Assembly: GCF_022539315.1 (NCBI RefSeq)
Contig: NC_066316.1
Location: forward strand, 64,089,994-64,153,993
Length of the DNA stretch: 64,000 nt
Reading direction: 5' to 3'
From: Serinus canaria
Lineage: Eukaryota; Chordata; Aves; Passeriformes; Fringillidae
A program made the translations under genes and the position numbers. The notes beneath the pieces are model-generated. The model saw only the letters and a list, made by a program, of their open reading frames with translations, ran no database searches and had not been told where the DNA came from. How positions within the stretch are numbered: the first letter of the stretch is position 1; every line of letters starts with the position of its first letter. Positions 14,801-30,680 of this stretch are shown here, in pieces.

Positions 14801-17800
14801 TGATAAATGGTGTTTCTCATAGATTCTTTCAAAATTTTTAATTATTTTCCTGCCTAGTGAATCTGCTTCTCAGAGGCAGGAGTTAATTTTTTCTTGCTTT
14901 GCTTGGGATGTTTTTTCTTTGGGTTTGGTTTTCTAAGGTTTTTGACTGTCAGTAGCACTGAGTTACACCACTTGCTACAGCAGGGAATTTCATTTTAATA
15001 CCACCTTCTTTTATTCTGTCTTAACTTATCACATGGATGGCAGAACTGTGAAATTCCATTCATTACTTTCATTTCCTGTTATTTTCACTTCTCTTTGGGG
15101 ACCTGATTAAAAGTAGTCCATGCTAGTACTTATTATCTCTGGCGTTGCTCTGTTGTGTTCTATTCCCTATTGCTTTTTTAGCCTTTGGAATTGATTAATT
15201 AAACCTCAGTATATAAAGTAATAGGAAGCACAAATTTTTTAGTTTATTCATTAGTGTGTTGTGGGAGACATGTGGGTCTGTGCTGTGCTCAGATAACTTT
15301 TATCAGAAATTATTATTGTAGCAAGTACAGTTTTAGTACAGTTTTAGATGGTGACACTGAAAATCACATTTAAACACTTTACTTGTGTCATGTTGAGAGT
15401 TCAGATCATGTAATGCCTGCCTAATTGTCTCTCCCTTTCTCCATGTGGGCATGTCAATGTGAGCTTAGTGCTCTATTGGTTTGCCACAGATTTCCAGTTC
15501 CACGAGCTTTGATGCTCCCTCAGAGCAGCAGTAATGTGAGAAGTGTCATGGGGCAGACAGCCATAAGGAAAGGGTTGTATGAACTCTGCCTGTAAAATCT
15601 TAAAGAAATTCAGTCTTTTTCCACAGAGAAATGTTACAGGAATTTGATGTAAGCAAAGCAGCCCAACAGTCTGGAAGGGCTGCTTGGTAAAAATAAGATA
15701 CTCTGATTATTTTAAGTGTCAATAGACACAGCATCACTAGATCCAGATGTCCAAAACCCATGTATCAGACCACAAAAGAAGTATACCATGCTATCTGGTC
15801 ATTTTTGGAGCCCATGGAAGAGGTGATTTATTTTTATTACGAGCAGCTGTCAGACTTCAATGCCTACAGTAAAGCATGGTCTTCCCAAAGGCAGTTTCAC
15901 TGGCCTTTGCTTATTCTCTGCTGCTCTCCAGAGGCAGATGAGATTGTTTCCTCTTCACCTTGGTTCTCTCTGGCATTTTGGTCTCCACCTGGGTTTTGGC
16001 TCCTTCTTTCCATGTCTGCTGTTACCATTCACTGTAGATTCCTCTCATGTGGGTGTTCCCCAGGAGCCATCACTACTCTGACCTAATCAGGAGCAGATAG
16101 CTTTCACCACAGAGAATATTTAGTGGACTTTCATGTAACATGGAGCAGACAGAACTCTCTTGCCTTCCCTGTGTCCACCACCACTGGCTGACACTCCAGG
16201 GGAGGTGGGGAATTGTCCTGGCAGAGGCCATAGCACAAGCTGGTACTGGAAACTTTGTACTTCCTGTGCCTCCTGCTCTCCTTCTGCTTTTACATTAACA
16301 GTGCTCTTCAGTCTCTGTTGCTGTTCTGTCCAGTTTCAAGAGAAATTGCCTGTTGGGGGTCACCTTGGTGAAGATCAGTCCCCTGGATAATATTTGAACA
16401 TTTTACTTTTTTGCCTGAAAGTACAGTAAGGAGCCAGTGATGATTCTAGGGCAGCTTTAGAGGTCTCTGGGTGTATTTCCTTATAAAGATAAAAGGCAAA
16501 AATGCTGGGACTCTCCTTCTTGGAAAATGTAACTATAAACATTGCCTTTGAAGGACCTGGTGAACTTCATGGAGAAAAGTAGGGATCTTGTGTTAAAATC
16601 TGTTTCATATTAGCATCGTTTGGGGGTTGTGCTGGTAGTTTCTCAAATGATGAACAGTGAGCCACAGCACTCTGATTTTCCTACTCTCATTTCCAGACAG
16701 ATGATGTGTCTCCAATACAAATGGATGTATCTCCTCCACTGGCATCACTGAAGTGGCCAGGAAATCAGCATGTATTAATGCTGACACTTCATTGAAAGGC
16801 AAATAGACAAAATTGATGTTCTCAAATGAATAGCTCTGAGGTTATACCTCTTTATTATCTCACTTGTTGCAGTAAAAAACATTCGTGTTTTGTCTGACTT
16901 AGCGACACCTTTTTTATTCCCTGTCATCCCATAAAATTGAGTAACCACTTGTGTTAGTCTTCCTCCTGGGGATGCTGGTGGTACTAATTCACAGTCTGCC
17001 TCCTCCTGCTAAGTCAGCGTCCCTAAAGATCATCTCTCCAGGTAAGAGCTGATATCAGTTTCAGAGAGGGCAGCTGTGCTGAGCAGGAAGCTGCCAGCTG
17101 GGCAGTGGTTAGGCAAGGGCAGCAGTTAACACATTTATTGTCACAGCTGAAAAACTAACCAGCTGGTGGAATTTGCCTACATGATCCTCCTTACAAAGAG
17201 GAATAAAACAGACATCAAAAACTACCCTGCAGGCTAGCTGGCTAATTTTCAGTTTCTTTCTTCAGCTTTCTCCAACTGTCGAGACAGTGAATGAGAGGTG
17301 TTTGACCAGATTATAATAATTTTCCTGTCTCAGAGAAGGGATACTGTGGAAAAGTCAGAGCTCCAGCAGGAGTCTGGATGCCTTGGGTGATTCTGGGACC
17401 ACTTAAGCCTCCAAGAAGTTAACTGTCATTTACTGGAATTTGGATAGGATGATATTCACACTTGCTGCTGGGGCTAGAAATACAAGTTACTGTGCTAGTC
17501 CTGTCACAGGTTCCCCAGTCTGACCCTGCCTTGGCAGCTCCCACCACAAGATCTGGGTGGAAAAGTTGAGTGAGTGCACACATGGGATTTCTGTACTTTT
17601 CTTTCTACTCTCAAACAAGGGTAAGGATGATTGGCCAGTCAGGGGGAAAATAAAAACACAGTGAATATCTTTGAAGCAATAACAAATCATCAGTTTCAGT
17701 GCTTGTGAGGACAGGCCCTTAAACCAAGATCCACGCTCCTATATACCGTATTTTTGGGGATGGGGGAGAAAGAAGTAAATTTTTAAAACAATCTTTTTAG

Positions 17801-18120
17801 AATTTAGTTTATCAAATAGAGTGATTGAAACTTTGAGCAAGCACTGCCTGTGTGCTTTGTAGTTGGGCTTGGTTTTGATTTTGCTTTAAAATATTAATCT
17901 CTAATTAAAACTCAAATCACACAGCATAATTTATTAGCATTCTTAGTTAGCTGAAGTACTAAAAGGAGTCAGGAGTTTGAAGGGAACCTTTTCTAAGTAT
18001 TAACTCATCCTTTAACTCCCCCAGTGTGGTCTGTGCTGTTGAATTTAGCTTCTCAGCAAGTTGTTAGGAAGGAATGTGTGGCTAATGACCAGCATTGGTT
18101 TCTGGGAAGAGAAGAAACCG

Positions 18121-18176
18121 CTCTCTTTTTTTTCTTCTTCTTTTTTTTTTCTTTTTTTTTTTTTTTTTTCTTTTTT
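18121..18176. repeat. Polypyrimidine tract (T-rich with C interruptions)
   Basis: Fifty-six bases contain only T and C on the + strand, including an 18-19 T run. The complementary strand is all purine. It is probably a low-complexity or microsatellite tract that varies in length between individuals. It generates spurious Phe-rich and Lys-rich reading frames on the two strands. Confidence 0.9.
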
Positions 18177-18341
18177 GGTGACACATTGACAAATCATTCC
18201 ATTCAGGGCAGTCCAAAGAATTATTCTTATGAAAGTATTTTCAGATGTGGCAATCCTAAATAATGCATGAAACATTAGATACTCCATGAAAATGGCCTCT
18301 GAGAATCATCCTTCTGCCTGCCACTTGTCTCCCTTTCCTAA

Positions 18342-18430
18342 GGGATCACAGTATCCCAGTTGGGGTCAGGTTGGCAGGGACCACAGGATCGATCACCTAC
18401 TCCAGCAGGGTTATCCTGGAGTACTCTCCC
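18342..18430 (-). mobile_element. CR1 3'-tail fragment, minus strand
   Basis: The text from ggatcacagtatcccagt through the ccagcagggttatcct phrase matches the reverse complement of the CR1 3' end. That end has a repeated ATTCTRTG-like terminus, then the tract reading as GTTGGAAGGGACC, then the AGCAGGGTC(A/C)CC tract. The fragment is short and diverged with no coding content. Boundaries are approximate. Confidence 0.6.
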
Positions 18431-18977
18431 AGAGGATGCCATGTAGTATCCATAAAATACTTTTTCCCCAGTATTTGCTTATTTTTTAGTTGAGCGTGTG
18501 TGTGTATATTTAGAACATATTAATTGTTGGGGTTTGATTTCAATCATTTGCCTAGGAATTTCTGAAAGCAATTAAGTTTTATTTAGCATTTTGATGTATT
18601 TTGTGCCATCTATGACTCTAGAGAAACTTCATCTTTTAAATGTATTTTGTTTAAAATCAAAAATAGATACCGAGTATGTAAATGAAAAATCTGATGGCTT
18701 TCTGACCTCTCTTCATTTGTTCTAAGGAGTCTTAGTTGATTTAATCAAATTAAAATCTTGTGAAGGACTGATAGTGACAAAAAAGAAATACACCAAAGGC
18801 TTTGGCAGTTTATAGACTGAAGGCTTTTGCATTATCTAAATACTTCATTAGAAATGCTGTGGCTGGACACTGTGTATTTATACTGACATTTTACAAAAAG
18901 AAGACATAGGAATAATGAGCAATTCTGCCAAAATGGACTGTGCCCTTGGAGATTGTTCTAATTGGATTGAAATACAA

Positions 18978-19030
18978 AATTATAGAATGATTTGGATTGT
19001 AACAGACCTCAAAAATCATTTAGTTCCTAA
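18978..19030 (-). mobile_element. Short diverged CR1 3'-tail remnant, minus strand
   Basis: The run attatagaatgatttggatt followed by acctcaaaaatcatttagtt follows the CR1 terminal consensus in reverse complement, base for base with scattered substitutions. Its high divergence suggests an old insertion. It lies about 550 bp from the other minus-strand tail, so the two could be parts of one broken-up insertion. Confidence 0.55.
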
Positions 19031-22000
19031 AAAAAATCATTAAAGATAAATTGTGAGTTAGGAAAAAACCTTTTATGTAATTAAAGATTTTAAATATAGC
19101 ATTACAGAGTGTTTATCTCCAGTCTTCCCTTTTGTTATGTGTATTAGCCTGTAGAGAGTTAAAAAACCCATCTGGTACCTGTGAAGCTAATTGAAATTTT
19201 GAGATTTGGGCACCTGGCAAGGGGTTACTGTAGGAGACTGGTCTCCATGGGTTTGCTAATAGAAAAGACTCCATCTTCAGCTTAATCTCCTCTGTGAAGT
19301 GATTTAATTCTGTTATCTCCCTGCACTGATTATCAGGGGAGCCCCAAGGAGATGAATTTCCAAGAGTACCCTTGCTGGAGTTGCAGAGCTCTCCCATTTC
19401 CCCACCTTCTCTCGTGGTCAGACCCGTAGCTGGCACACAGCGTGGCTGCTGGATTGCAGTGTGGGGTTTCAGCTGTGCAGCCAAATGGCCTGTGGCCATA
19501 ATTTTAAGACTAAAACATGGAAGAGCAATCATATTATGCTTTCAAAATTGTCTGGGGACCACAGGCTTCCTTTGGGGAAAAAAGCAGGGGATGATTTGTG
19601 GTTTTCTTAGACAAAAAGCCCTGATAATTCTACATTACTTCTGCATTCAAGGCATGTTTGCTTGGGGGTTGAGACTCAAGGAGAAACATGAAGTGCATCC
19701 TGGGGTGCTGGGAGAGGAAAGCTGCAGGAAAGGACATTTGTGTGTCCATTGCAACACCCCCTGCCTGTGTCTCATTTGGAAAGGTCCTTCTCTCTCCTGG
19801 GTGTCTGAGCGACAGCTGGTGGTGTGGAGGGACATAAGGCAGGTTCTGAGGACTGGGCTGGGCAGCACTCTGCTCCTGCAGAAATCCTCTTAAAACAGGA
19901 TTAAGCCTAACCAGTTCCAGTCACAATCTGTATTTTCCAGGCAGATCCTACTTGTGCCCTCAGCACTGTTGGAAGTACCAGGCACAACCTGCGTGCTCCA
20001 GCTCTGGTGAATTTCAGTGGACCCCTCTCAGTGATTTCTCTGTCATAGCGTTTTGCATTTTCTCCCACAATCACAGGGTAGTTTCTTACAGAAAAAAATC
20101 AGCTTTAGTAAAGTCCAAAGGGGCTATTGGGACTTATTTTCATATTTAATTCTAAAATCTTTCTCAACAGTGATACTTGGACACATCACATTGTTGCTCC
20201 TGGGTCTCTTTTATTCTGACCTCTCACCTTTTTACTGCAGGAGGATACTGACTATCCTATTAGGCTGGTGCATTTTGCATTAAATATTGAAATTCTGACT
20301 TCTTGCTCTGCCTCCAGCCTGCAGAGTTGTCCTGGCATCCTCCAGGAAAGGTTGGGGTATAATAAACAAGTTGTCTGCAGAGACAAACAGTTCTGCTTAC
20401 TGATGACAAGAATTTTGATAAGTGTTTTGACCCTTTGAAGTATTTGTGCAGTTTCCCGGAGGATTTTCTTTTCCTTTCAGTTGAAAATTAGCTGCTGCTT
20501 TATATATATTGGGGATGTAGTATAATTTTTTAAAACTCTTTTAAATATTGTTGTCCTTCTGAATTTCAGTGATTTTTTTAAAAGCAACCTTTGAATATTT
20601 ATATTTCCTCTGTGGTTCCCTCTCTTGGTACACTCTGTACATTTTAAAAGACTTAGTGATCTCATACTTTCTGTTCTTATGTACAGATGAACCAACAATG
20701 ATCTGCTGGAAAAATACTGAAGTGAGTTACCAGCAGCCCAGGTCAATCAGGCTCATATTTCCCAAGGATGAATGACAGTAGAATTACAAACACTGGTTTT
20801 CAGATTCTGTGGCACTCTGTGTTCAGAAACAAAATTTATAAAATCAGTGAGAAATATTATAAACCAAAATATTATGCTTTTCTGATCCAGATCCTCATTT
20901 CAAATTTGTCTTACTTACATAATGAAAGTCAAAATAAGTCCTAAAGTTCTCTGAATATGTTACAGAAACTTTTTGTGTGTTTTATGCAGTGTAAAATATA
21001 CTATTTTAGACATAGTGATTTCAGATAGGTTAAAATAGTAGCCCATAAACTGAAGTTATTTTAGTACTCATCTGGATCTTCAAAGTAGTTTGAGTAGTGT
21101 GTCTCCTTCCCTCTTTCCTTCCTGAAGAGTATAGTAGGAGTTTTGTTTCTAACTCTGATATCAGTACATGACTGACACTTAGTACAGGTTGTGGTGTATC
21201 AACATAAGAAAAACTGAAAGATTCAGTGGCGAGGTAAATTACGAAAAGAAAGCAAGACAAAGGAATGCAGCTAATATAAAAAGTATCATACCTGGCCCCC
21301 TTTGCTGTCCTTCATCTCCTTCTGAAAACTGCATTTGTCAGCTGACAAGACATCTGTGACATTGAACTATTAAACTGAGTGAAAATAAGATGCAAAAAAT
21401 TTCAGTGCTTCACAGGTTTTGCTTTGACTGGAAGGATTGATCCGCACATAAGCTTGGCAGAGTCATAAACCACCTTCTGAGAATGCCCCAAATGCCCTGA
21501 TCATTCTTTGGGCTCAGATTGCTGCTGTTGTTTCTTGACTTTAGTAATGGGCATCCCCAGACAAAAAAACCTGTAGGAACTTGCAACATTATGTAGGTTT
21601 GCTAAAACTTGGGAGTAGAAATAAAACCTTTAACCAGAGACTCAGGTTTGCATCACAAGACTTCAGGAAACCAGTGCATAACTTCATAACCAAAGAGTAA
21701 GGACATACCCAGCACTGACTTAATGGCTAAAGGGTAAATAGGTACTAAGCATTGCTTTTTTTAAACTTTGTGAAACCTTGATAATGGTAATGGTGAAAAG
21801 GTTGAAAAATGTCTGAGTTGTGAGCACTGGTTATCTCATGCATGGGCAGAAATCAGTATTTTACTATGTCTAGTTATTCAGATTTACTGAGCGGTTAGAT
21901 TTATTTATTGCATGTTATTTTCTAGGGCACCTCAAGTAATTTATAAATGTACTCTTTGTTTCTAATCCCTGACACATATCTTTTTCCATTTATTTTGTTC

Positions 22001-22113
22001 TGTTTAGTTTCTATCTTTTTTTAAAGTTCTGTGTTTTGTTTAAAAGTATATAGTATTTATGATTTGGAGGGTGGGGAGGGCAGGGCTGGAAGAAGAACAC
22101 CCTCTTCATTTCC

Positions 22114-22138
22114 TTTTTTTTTTTTTTTTTCTTTTTTT
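22114..22138. repeat. Poly(T) tract
   Basis: A 17-base T run is followed by C and seven more T. It is a low-complexity tract and no element end is clearly attached to it. Confidence 0.85.
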
Positions 22139-22435
22139 AAGCCTAAATACTGTTAAGCAAAAGTCAAAGTCTAATTTCTCAATCAAAAATGATCAGAGTG
22201 TGAAATCTCTCCCATTCTGTATGCTGAAAGCTTTGTTGAGTATTTCCTGGTGTCTCTCTCCAGGAACTGACTGTCTGCACAATGCACACTGGAGTATCAT
22301 CCTAAAATAAGGATGGAGTTAGATGGAATCAGAAGCAGTCCTGTGGTTGTTCTAGTTAGTGTGAGGGAATATAGAAAACTTTCCTGTTCCTTTGCTCCCA
22401 AAGATGAAATATATCCTATGAAGATGATCTGTTGG

Positions 22436-22828
22436 CTGGAGCACCCCTCCTATGAAGACATGCTGAGAGAATTGAGCTGTTCAACCTGCAGAAGTGTTTG
22501 GAGAGACCTCACAGCAGCCTTTCAGTACCTATAAGGGTCTGCAAGAGAACTGAGAGGGATTTTTGGCAAGGGCAGGTAGTGATAGGACAAGGGGGAATGG
22601 CTTTAAACTAAAAGAGATTGGTTTAGATTAAATACCAGGAAGAAATTTTTTAAGTGAGGGTGAGGAGATGCTGGAATCAGCTGCCCAGAGGAGCTGTGGC
22701 ATGAAGTGTTCAAGGCCAGGTGGGACAGGGCTTTGAGCAACCTGTGAAAGGTGCCCCTGCCCATAGCACAGGGGTTGGAACCAGATGGTTTTTACTGTCC
22801 CTTTCAACCCAGGCCATTCTATGGTATG
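22436..22828 (+). mobile_element. CR1 LINE 3' fragment, plus strand
   Basis: The sequence follows the CR1 3' end in sense orientation. It has the YE.M.REL..F-type segment near 22450-22480, the phrase reading gataggacaagggggaatgg, then gctgcccagaggagctgtgg, and a terminal ccattctatggtatgag. It is heavily 5'-truncated and keeps only the last coding portion and the 3' UTR. The left edge is uncertain by about 40 bases. Confidence 0.85.
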
Positions 22829-23168
22829 AGAAAATACCAGACATCCATAGCTGAAGGTTGCATGAAAAATAGTTGAGGGACTGAAGTGCAAATCTTGAGT
22901 TCTACCACTTATTGAAATGAGCTTTTCAGTGGCAGAGCTCACATCTGAGGCTATACCAACACATAGCCTTGTTATTTTGCAGATTTACCAGAAATACATT
23001 GATGCCTTTATTCCTGACCACCTGACCCAACTGAAAAAAATGAAAGCTCCATTAAATAGTGCCTAAGATGTAACATAGATGTTTATTTCTACTTATTTTT
23101 TGCATTAAGATCAAAGAATGCAAGTTCATAATTTTCAAACCATCTTAAACAAGAAGAATCTTCCACTC

Positions 23169-23236
23169 ATGGCAAAACACATTTCTGCATGCAGAAACCC
23201 TGATGGCAAAACACATTGCTGCATGCAGAAACCCTT
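23169..23236. repeat. 34-bp tandem duplication containing a palindrome
   Basis: Two head-to-tail copies (23169-23202 and 23203-23236) differ by one internal base plus the final base. Each contains the palindromic core ctgcatgcag. In the first copy the perfect palindrome is 16 bp (tttctgcatgcagaaa, 23182-23197). The single internal difference shortens it in the second copy. Confidence 0.95.
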
Positions 23237-25328
23237 TTGACAGCTGTGTTTGGAAATTTTCCTTGTTAACAAAACACTCTACCTCCTAGTGTTCTGGCAG
23301 GTTGTATTGGTATGAGCAGACACTGGGGTAGAGTGCAAGTAGGAACTCTATTACGTTTTCTGTCAATTTTGGTTGATGCCTTGCTGCAGGAACAGCTTGA
23401 TGTTTTCACTTTGAGACTGATTGAGAAACTTTCTAGAAAAAAGCACATGTGCTTTTTCCATTTGTACCACAACATGGTAACTTTTTGAAATTGAGGGGGT
23501 TTTTCTCATTTTTTTCTTCATGTGAAATTTATGTCAGCTCTTTTAATCTAAGTGATTTGGAAACAAGATAAAATATTTTCATCTAGAAGTCAGCAGTTAG
23601 AACTTGGATACCATGTACTAGAGATGAGGTCTGTTCTTGGGTGAATAACCAGTCTGCAAGTTCTTCAGACTGTAGAGAAGAGGTTTCCAGACATGTTGTC
23701 TGCTTGTACTCACCTTGATGCTGTTTTCTGTAATATCTGATGCTTTTATGTTACCATTCAAAAAAATTCCAAGTCCCAGTAGATTGAAGCACAGAAAGCT
23801 TGTAAACCTGGTGTGGGTTTCTCCTCTGTAAAAAGTACTCTAATCTTTGTAAGAGACACCTTAAAATGAGATATTAAGTTACCATAAAACTTGTGTTCTG
23901 TTTCAGTCACACAAATACCATATCAAATTGGGATTGTGTGTATCTTTGCAGTACCCTGATTTCATTGTGTCACTGATTTTGGTCTGCAGCTATGAAGATT
24001 AAAAACACTTTTTGGGCAATTATTTACATCAGAGGACTTATATGTGCCCCCGCTTCTTGCACCTTTATGGTCAACCAGGGGAGCCTCATCACATCTCTTT
24101 CCTTTGTGCTCTGTGTGGCTTTTCTCTGCTTTTGAAGCTTAATGACTTGGTTTTATTTTGTGTGTCTGGCAGAAGTCTCAAAATAACATTTGATACAGCT
24201 AGCAGGTAGATTGACCTAATGGAGTCCTAATTTCCATGCGCTGGTTAAACTTCAGTTAGAGACAATCTTTTCAAGAAGAGTTTAATGTATCTTAGAACTT
24301 CTATCATGATTTATTGGAGTTTTTGCTGGTTTTGGGTTTTTTGAGTCACATTTTAACTCAGGAAGAATACCAACCATATTTTCATGGTTGTGCAACTGCT
24401 GATTGATGTAATGGCTGCTTATGTGTAAAAGAAAAATTAAAATTTTATTTATATACAGATGTGTTTTGTGTTTAATGCTCTTCACAACTTGGAAAAGTGG
24501 AAGATCTTCCAGTACCAAATAAATGTATTTGTATGTCACATTCATCCTAATAAGAAGCCAGTCTAATATGTCATTATCCAACTAGGTGCTCTGGAACATT
24601 GGCTAACCTTTCTTTAATTTCAGGGTTTTTTTCCTGAATATTGCTGCTGGAAATTTCAAGGGGGAAGGAACCCCCACCTTTTTGTAATTAAACTTTAGTA
24701 GACTTGCCATCCTGAGTCTCAGGCAGCATTAGTTTCTAGTGGGGATTTAGCAATAAATATGATTTTCTCTATTCTCAATACAAATCCTAAGATTAATTTT
24801 TCTGTGAAGTATCTTTAGGTCATAATTAAAACTGAAGTTGCTCATCGTGGTACAAGTGCCCCGACAGAAAATACATATTTACCCTACCCTATCAAAGTCT
24901 CATGCATTAAGTATGTGCTGCATGCAATACTTCTAACTTAAAGCCTATTCTGTATGTATGCATTAATTTAAGTTAATAAACAATTTCACTGTAGAAATTA
25001 GAGTAAGAATTTGAGAATGTTAAGTACAGGGGAAAGCAGGTGAAGTATGAGAATGCTTTCTTATAATCAGTGTTTTTTTTGTTGTGTCTTTAAACATGAT
25101 ATCCTGTAATGAAACACTGTGACAGTGATAAGCGTGTTGGAGCCATTTGTGAGCTAAAAGATTGGGTTGTTGCAAGCCTAAGCAGAGCTAGACTGAAGTA
25201 ATTCAAGGTCCTGTGGGGAAATCATGGAAGGCTACTGAAGCATGGCTCCTTACATACATATTAAGTACATTTAGATTAATTATCTTCTCATGATAACAGT
25301 ATAGCTACTGCCTATTACATTTTATTAG

Positions 25329-27828
<2,500 letters not shown>

Positions 27829-28859
27829 TAGCTGAAATCTTTGCTACTATGACCTGTCTATCAGCATTCTCTTTGCAGTCCTTAACTTCTTTCAGTTGCT
27901 GTTACTTGTTTTTTATATAAAAATAACTTTTATAACATATAGAAACTCACTTTATATCTGAGGTTCTATAACATGTAAAAAATACTACAATGTTAAAATA
28001 ATAATCTTAATTGCTGTATTTTAATATACTTTTTCTGAGCTTTCAGTGTGACTTGTGAAAGCAGGGAAATGTATGAATATGTATGACTTTAGAAAGGAGT
28101 TTGTGGACTACAGAAGTCTCTTATTCAAAAATCTAAAGTGCTCTCTGAAGTAGCTGTATAAGGAAACATTATCAGCTTGTCTGAATCAAATTCCACCTTT
28201 TCAGAGTTGTGTGGCTCTACTGAAGGAAAAAAGTAATGAGACAAGTCTTTCCAGTTAATCCCAGCTGTGATTTCTGTTGAAATTTAATGCCACCAACTGA
28301 GGAAGAAAACTAAACAGAATGTGTCATGGCATTAATCCCCTTGGAACCATCACTGAAGATACCAAAATTAGATAGAAAAGACTATAACATACTTGAATTA
28401 CTTGAATTCCTTAGCCTCTTCATGATGACTGAGCCTTTTCTTGTTGTTCATTGCCTTCTCTGATCTCCACAACATGTTGAAAGCCTGCACAGTGTGCAGG
28501 ATCATGATTCTAGAGACCTTACTGCTTTTTTCACTTTTCCTGCTTAGGTTCAGTCTGCCACCGCCCTATTCATGCAGTTCTGTCTTTCTACTTTTTCTTC
28601 CTTACATGAGTGAATAAAAACATGCAAGATGTGCTGCCATGGTCTGAAATGATGGGGGCAGAGTAGCTGGGCTCCTACATTATCAGAGTGCGAGCTGGTT
28701 GGGCGATGAAACAGAGGGAATGGACTGGAGAAGTTCATTAATATAAGAGTTTGTTTAGGATGTAGCTAAGGGGGAAGTGAGGTTCTGGACTCCTTATGGG
28801 ACTGACCACAGTCTGAATAGATAATTTTCACAAAGGCAAAGACAAGTGTCTGCTCTCTA

Positions 28860-30680
28860 TTGTGCCTCAGACAAATGCACCCACCATCCACTTCACGAGG
28901 AGTGATGGGTCCCCCACCCACTCTCCACCAGGCAGAAAAGGGGACCTTAAAGACAGAGGGGAGCTGAAACAGGTTTCTTCTCAGACTGGCATGAGAATTC
29001 CTTCCCAGTTCACCTCATCTTCCCAGGTCTTCTCATACAGTAGTTATGAGGCCCTGGAAGGGATCACCCAGGGTAAGGGAATGTTGGAAGGAAGACTTTC
29101 CTTTGGTCAAAAGGATTGGGTTAGAGAACATCTCGGCAAACTTTATATCCACAAGTCCATGGGACTTGATGGGATGCATCCCCGAGTGCTGAGAGATCTG
29201 GCAGAATATAGCCAGGCCATTCACAATCATCTCTGAGGACTCACAGAGTTCAGGAGAGGTGCTGGAGGACTGGAAGAAAGAAAATGTAATCCCAGCCTTC
29301 AAAAAGGGCAAGGAGGACGACCCAGGGAACTACTGACCCATCAGCATCGCCTCAGTCTCTGTAAAGGTGATGGAGAACCTCATTCTAGAGGTCATCTCTA
29401 TCCATATGGATGACAAGAAGTTTACCTTTAGTGAGCCAATGCTGAAGTCATCAGCATTGGCTCACTAAAGGTAAATCCCTCTTGACCAACCCAATTGCCA
29501 CCTGTGATGTGGCAGCTACCTGCATGGATGAGGGGAGAGCAGTGGACACTGAGTACCTTGAGCTTAGCAAGGCTTTCAACACTGTCACAACATTCTCCTG
29601 GGCAAACTCAGGAAGTGTGGCCTGGATGAGTGGACAGTGAGGTGGACTTGAGGGCTGGCTGAACAGCAGATCCCAGAGGGTCGTGATCAGTGGCACAGGG
29701 TCTGGTTGGAAGCCTGTCACTGGTGGTGCCCCCAAGGATCAATACTGGGCCCAGTATTGTTTCACTTATCCTTCCATTGCTTGGATGAAGGGGAGAAGCC
29801 TCCTTAGCAAGTTCTCTGAACACAAACCTGGAATGGCTGATATTCCAGGGTGCTGGGCATCCCTTCAGCTGGACCTCAACAGGCTGGAGAGATGGGCAGA
29901 GAGGAACTGTCTGAAACTCAACAAAGACAAATGCAGGGTCCTGTGCCTGAGGAATAATAACCTCAGGCACCTGTACATGCAGGAGGCCAGCCTGCTGGAA
30001 GCAGCTCTGAGAAGGACTTGGTTATCCCAGTGGAGAACAAGGTGGTCATGAACCAGCAGCACCCTTTTGGCCAAGAAGGCCAATGGTATCCTGGGCTCCA
30101 TTAGGAAGAACATTCCTACCAGGTCAAGTGAGGTGATCCTGCCTCTTTCCTAAGCCCTGTTGAGGCCACAGGTGAGATGCTGTGTCCAGTTCTGGGTTCC
30201 TGGACTCCTCAGTACCAGCAACAGGTCTATCAGATGGAGCAGGTCTATCAGAGGGTGACAAAGATGACTGAGGACTGGAGCATCTCTTCTTTGAGGAAAG
30301 GCTGAGAGGGCTGGGCTGGTTCAGCATTGAGAAGAGACAACTGAGAGGGTCTTTTAAGTATCTGAAGAGTGGATGTCAAAGGATGGACCAGGCTCTTCTT
30401 CAGGTTGCCAAGCAATAGGACAAGAGGCGATGGGAAGAAACTGATGCACAGAAAATTCTGCCTGAATATGAGGAAGAACTTTTCTGTGCAGGCGACAGAG
30501 CACTGGAACAAATTGCCTATGTCTGGGAGAGGTTGTGGAGTGTCCTTCACTGGAGATATTCAAGAACTATCTGGACACAATCCTGTGACATGTGCTCTAG
30601 GATAACCCTGCTGGCGCAGGGAGGTGGGACCAGATGATCCACTGTGGTTCATTCCAACCTGATCCATTCTGTGATTTCTG
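28860..30680 (+). mobile_element. CR1 LINE copy, 5'-truncated and inactivated
   Basis: This is the longest repeat in the window. Recognisable CR1 ORF2 pieces in order are GMHPRVLRDLAE (about 29172), EVLEDWKKENVIPAFKKGK (about 29258), VDEGRAVDTEYLELSKAF (about 29526), RVVISGTGSGWKPVTGG (about 29679), LNRLERWAERNCLKLNKDKC (about 29875) and a final ATEHWNKLP stretch (about 30492). The 3' end has the CR1-type gatccattctgtgatttctg. Frameshifts and stops separate the pieces, and the catalytic double aspartate region near 29810 is changed beyond recognition, so it cannot encode an active enzyme. The 5' edge is uncertain; the part left of about 29050 is a weaker match. It lies in the sense orientation of MAN1A1. 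Confidence 0.9.
29421..29475. repeat. Perfect 25-bp inverted repeat with 5-nt spacer, inside CR1
   Basis: The left arm 29421-29445 and right arm 29451-29475 are exact reverse complements, separated by agtca. The right arm fits the expected CR1 ORF2 text (the segment preceding LTN). The left arm replaces the CR1 sequence expected there. The palindrome is therefore a secondary, templated fold-back insertion and not part of CR1 itself. Confidence 0.95.

Noticed and set aside
19372..19893. 173-codon open frame, the longest in the window, with an overlapping antisense frame of 139 codons
   Set aside because: It has no recognisable domain, no splice or promoter context and lies in a GC-richer patch of the intron, where long chance frames are expected.
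28862..29236. 124-codon frame that looks gene-like
   Set aside because: Its C-terminal part is CR1 ORF2 (GMHPRVLRDLAE), so it is a fragment of the retrotransposon.
29683..30051. 122-codon frame with a reverse-transcriptase-like sequence
   Set aside because: It is a broken piece of the same CR1 copy, without the catalytic aspartates.
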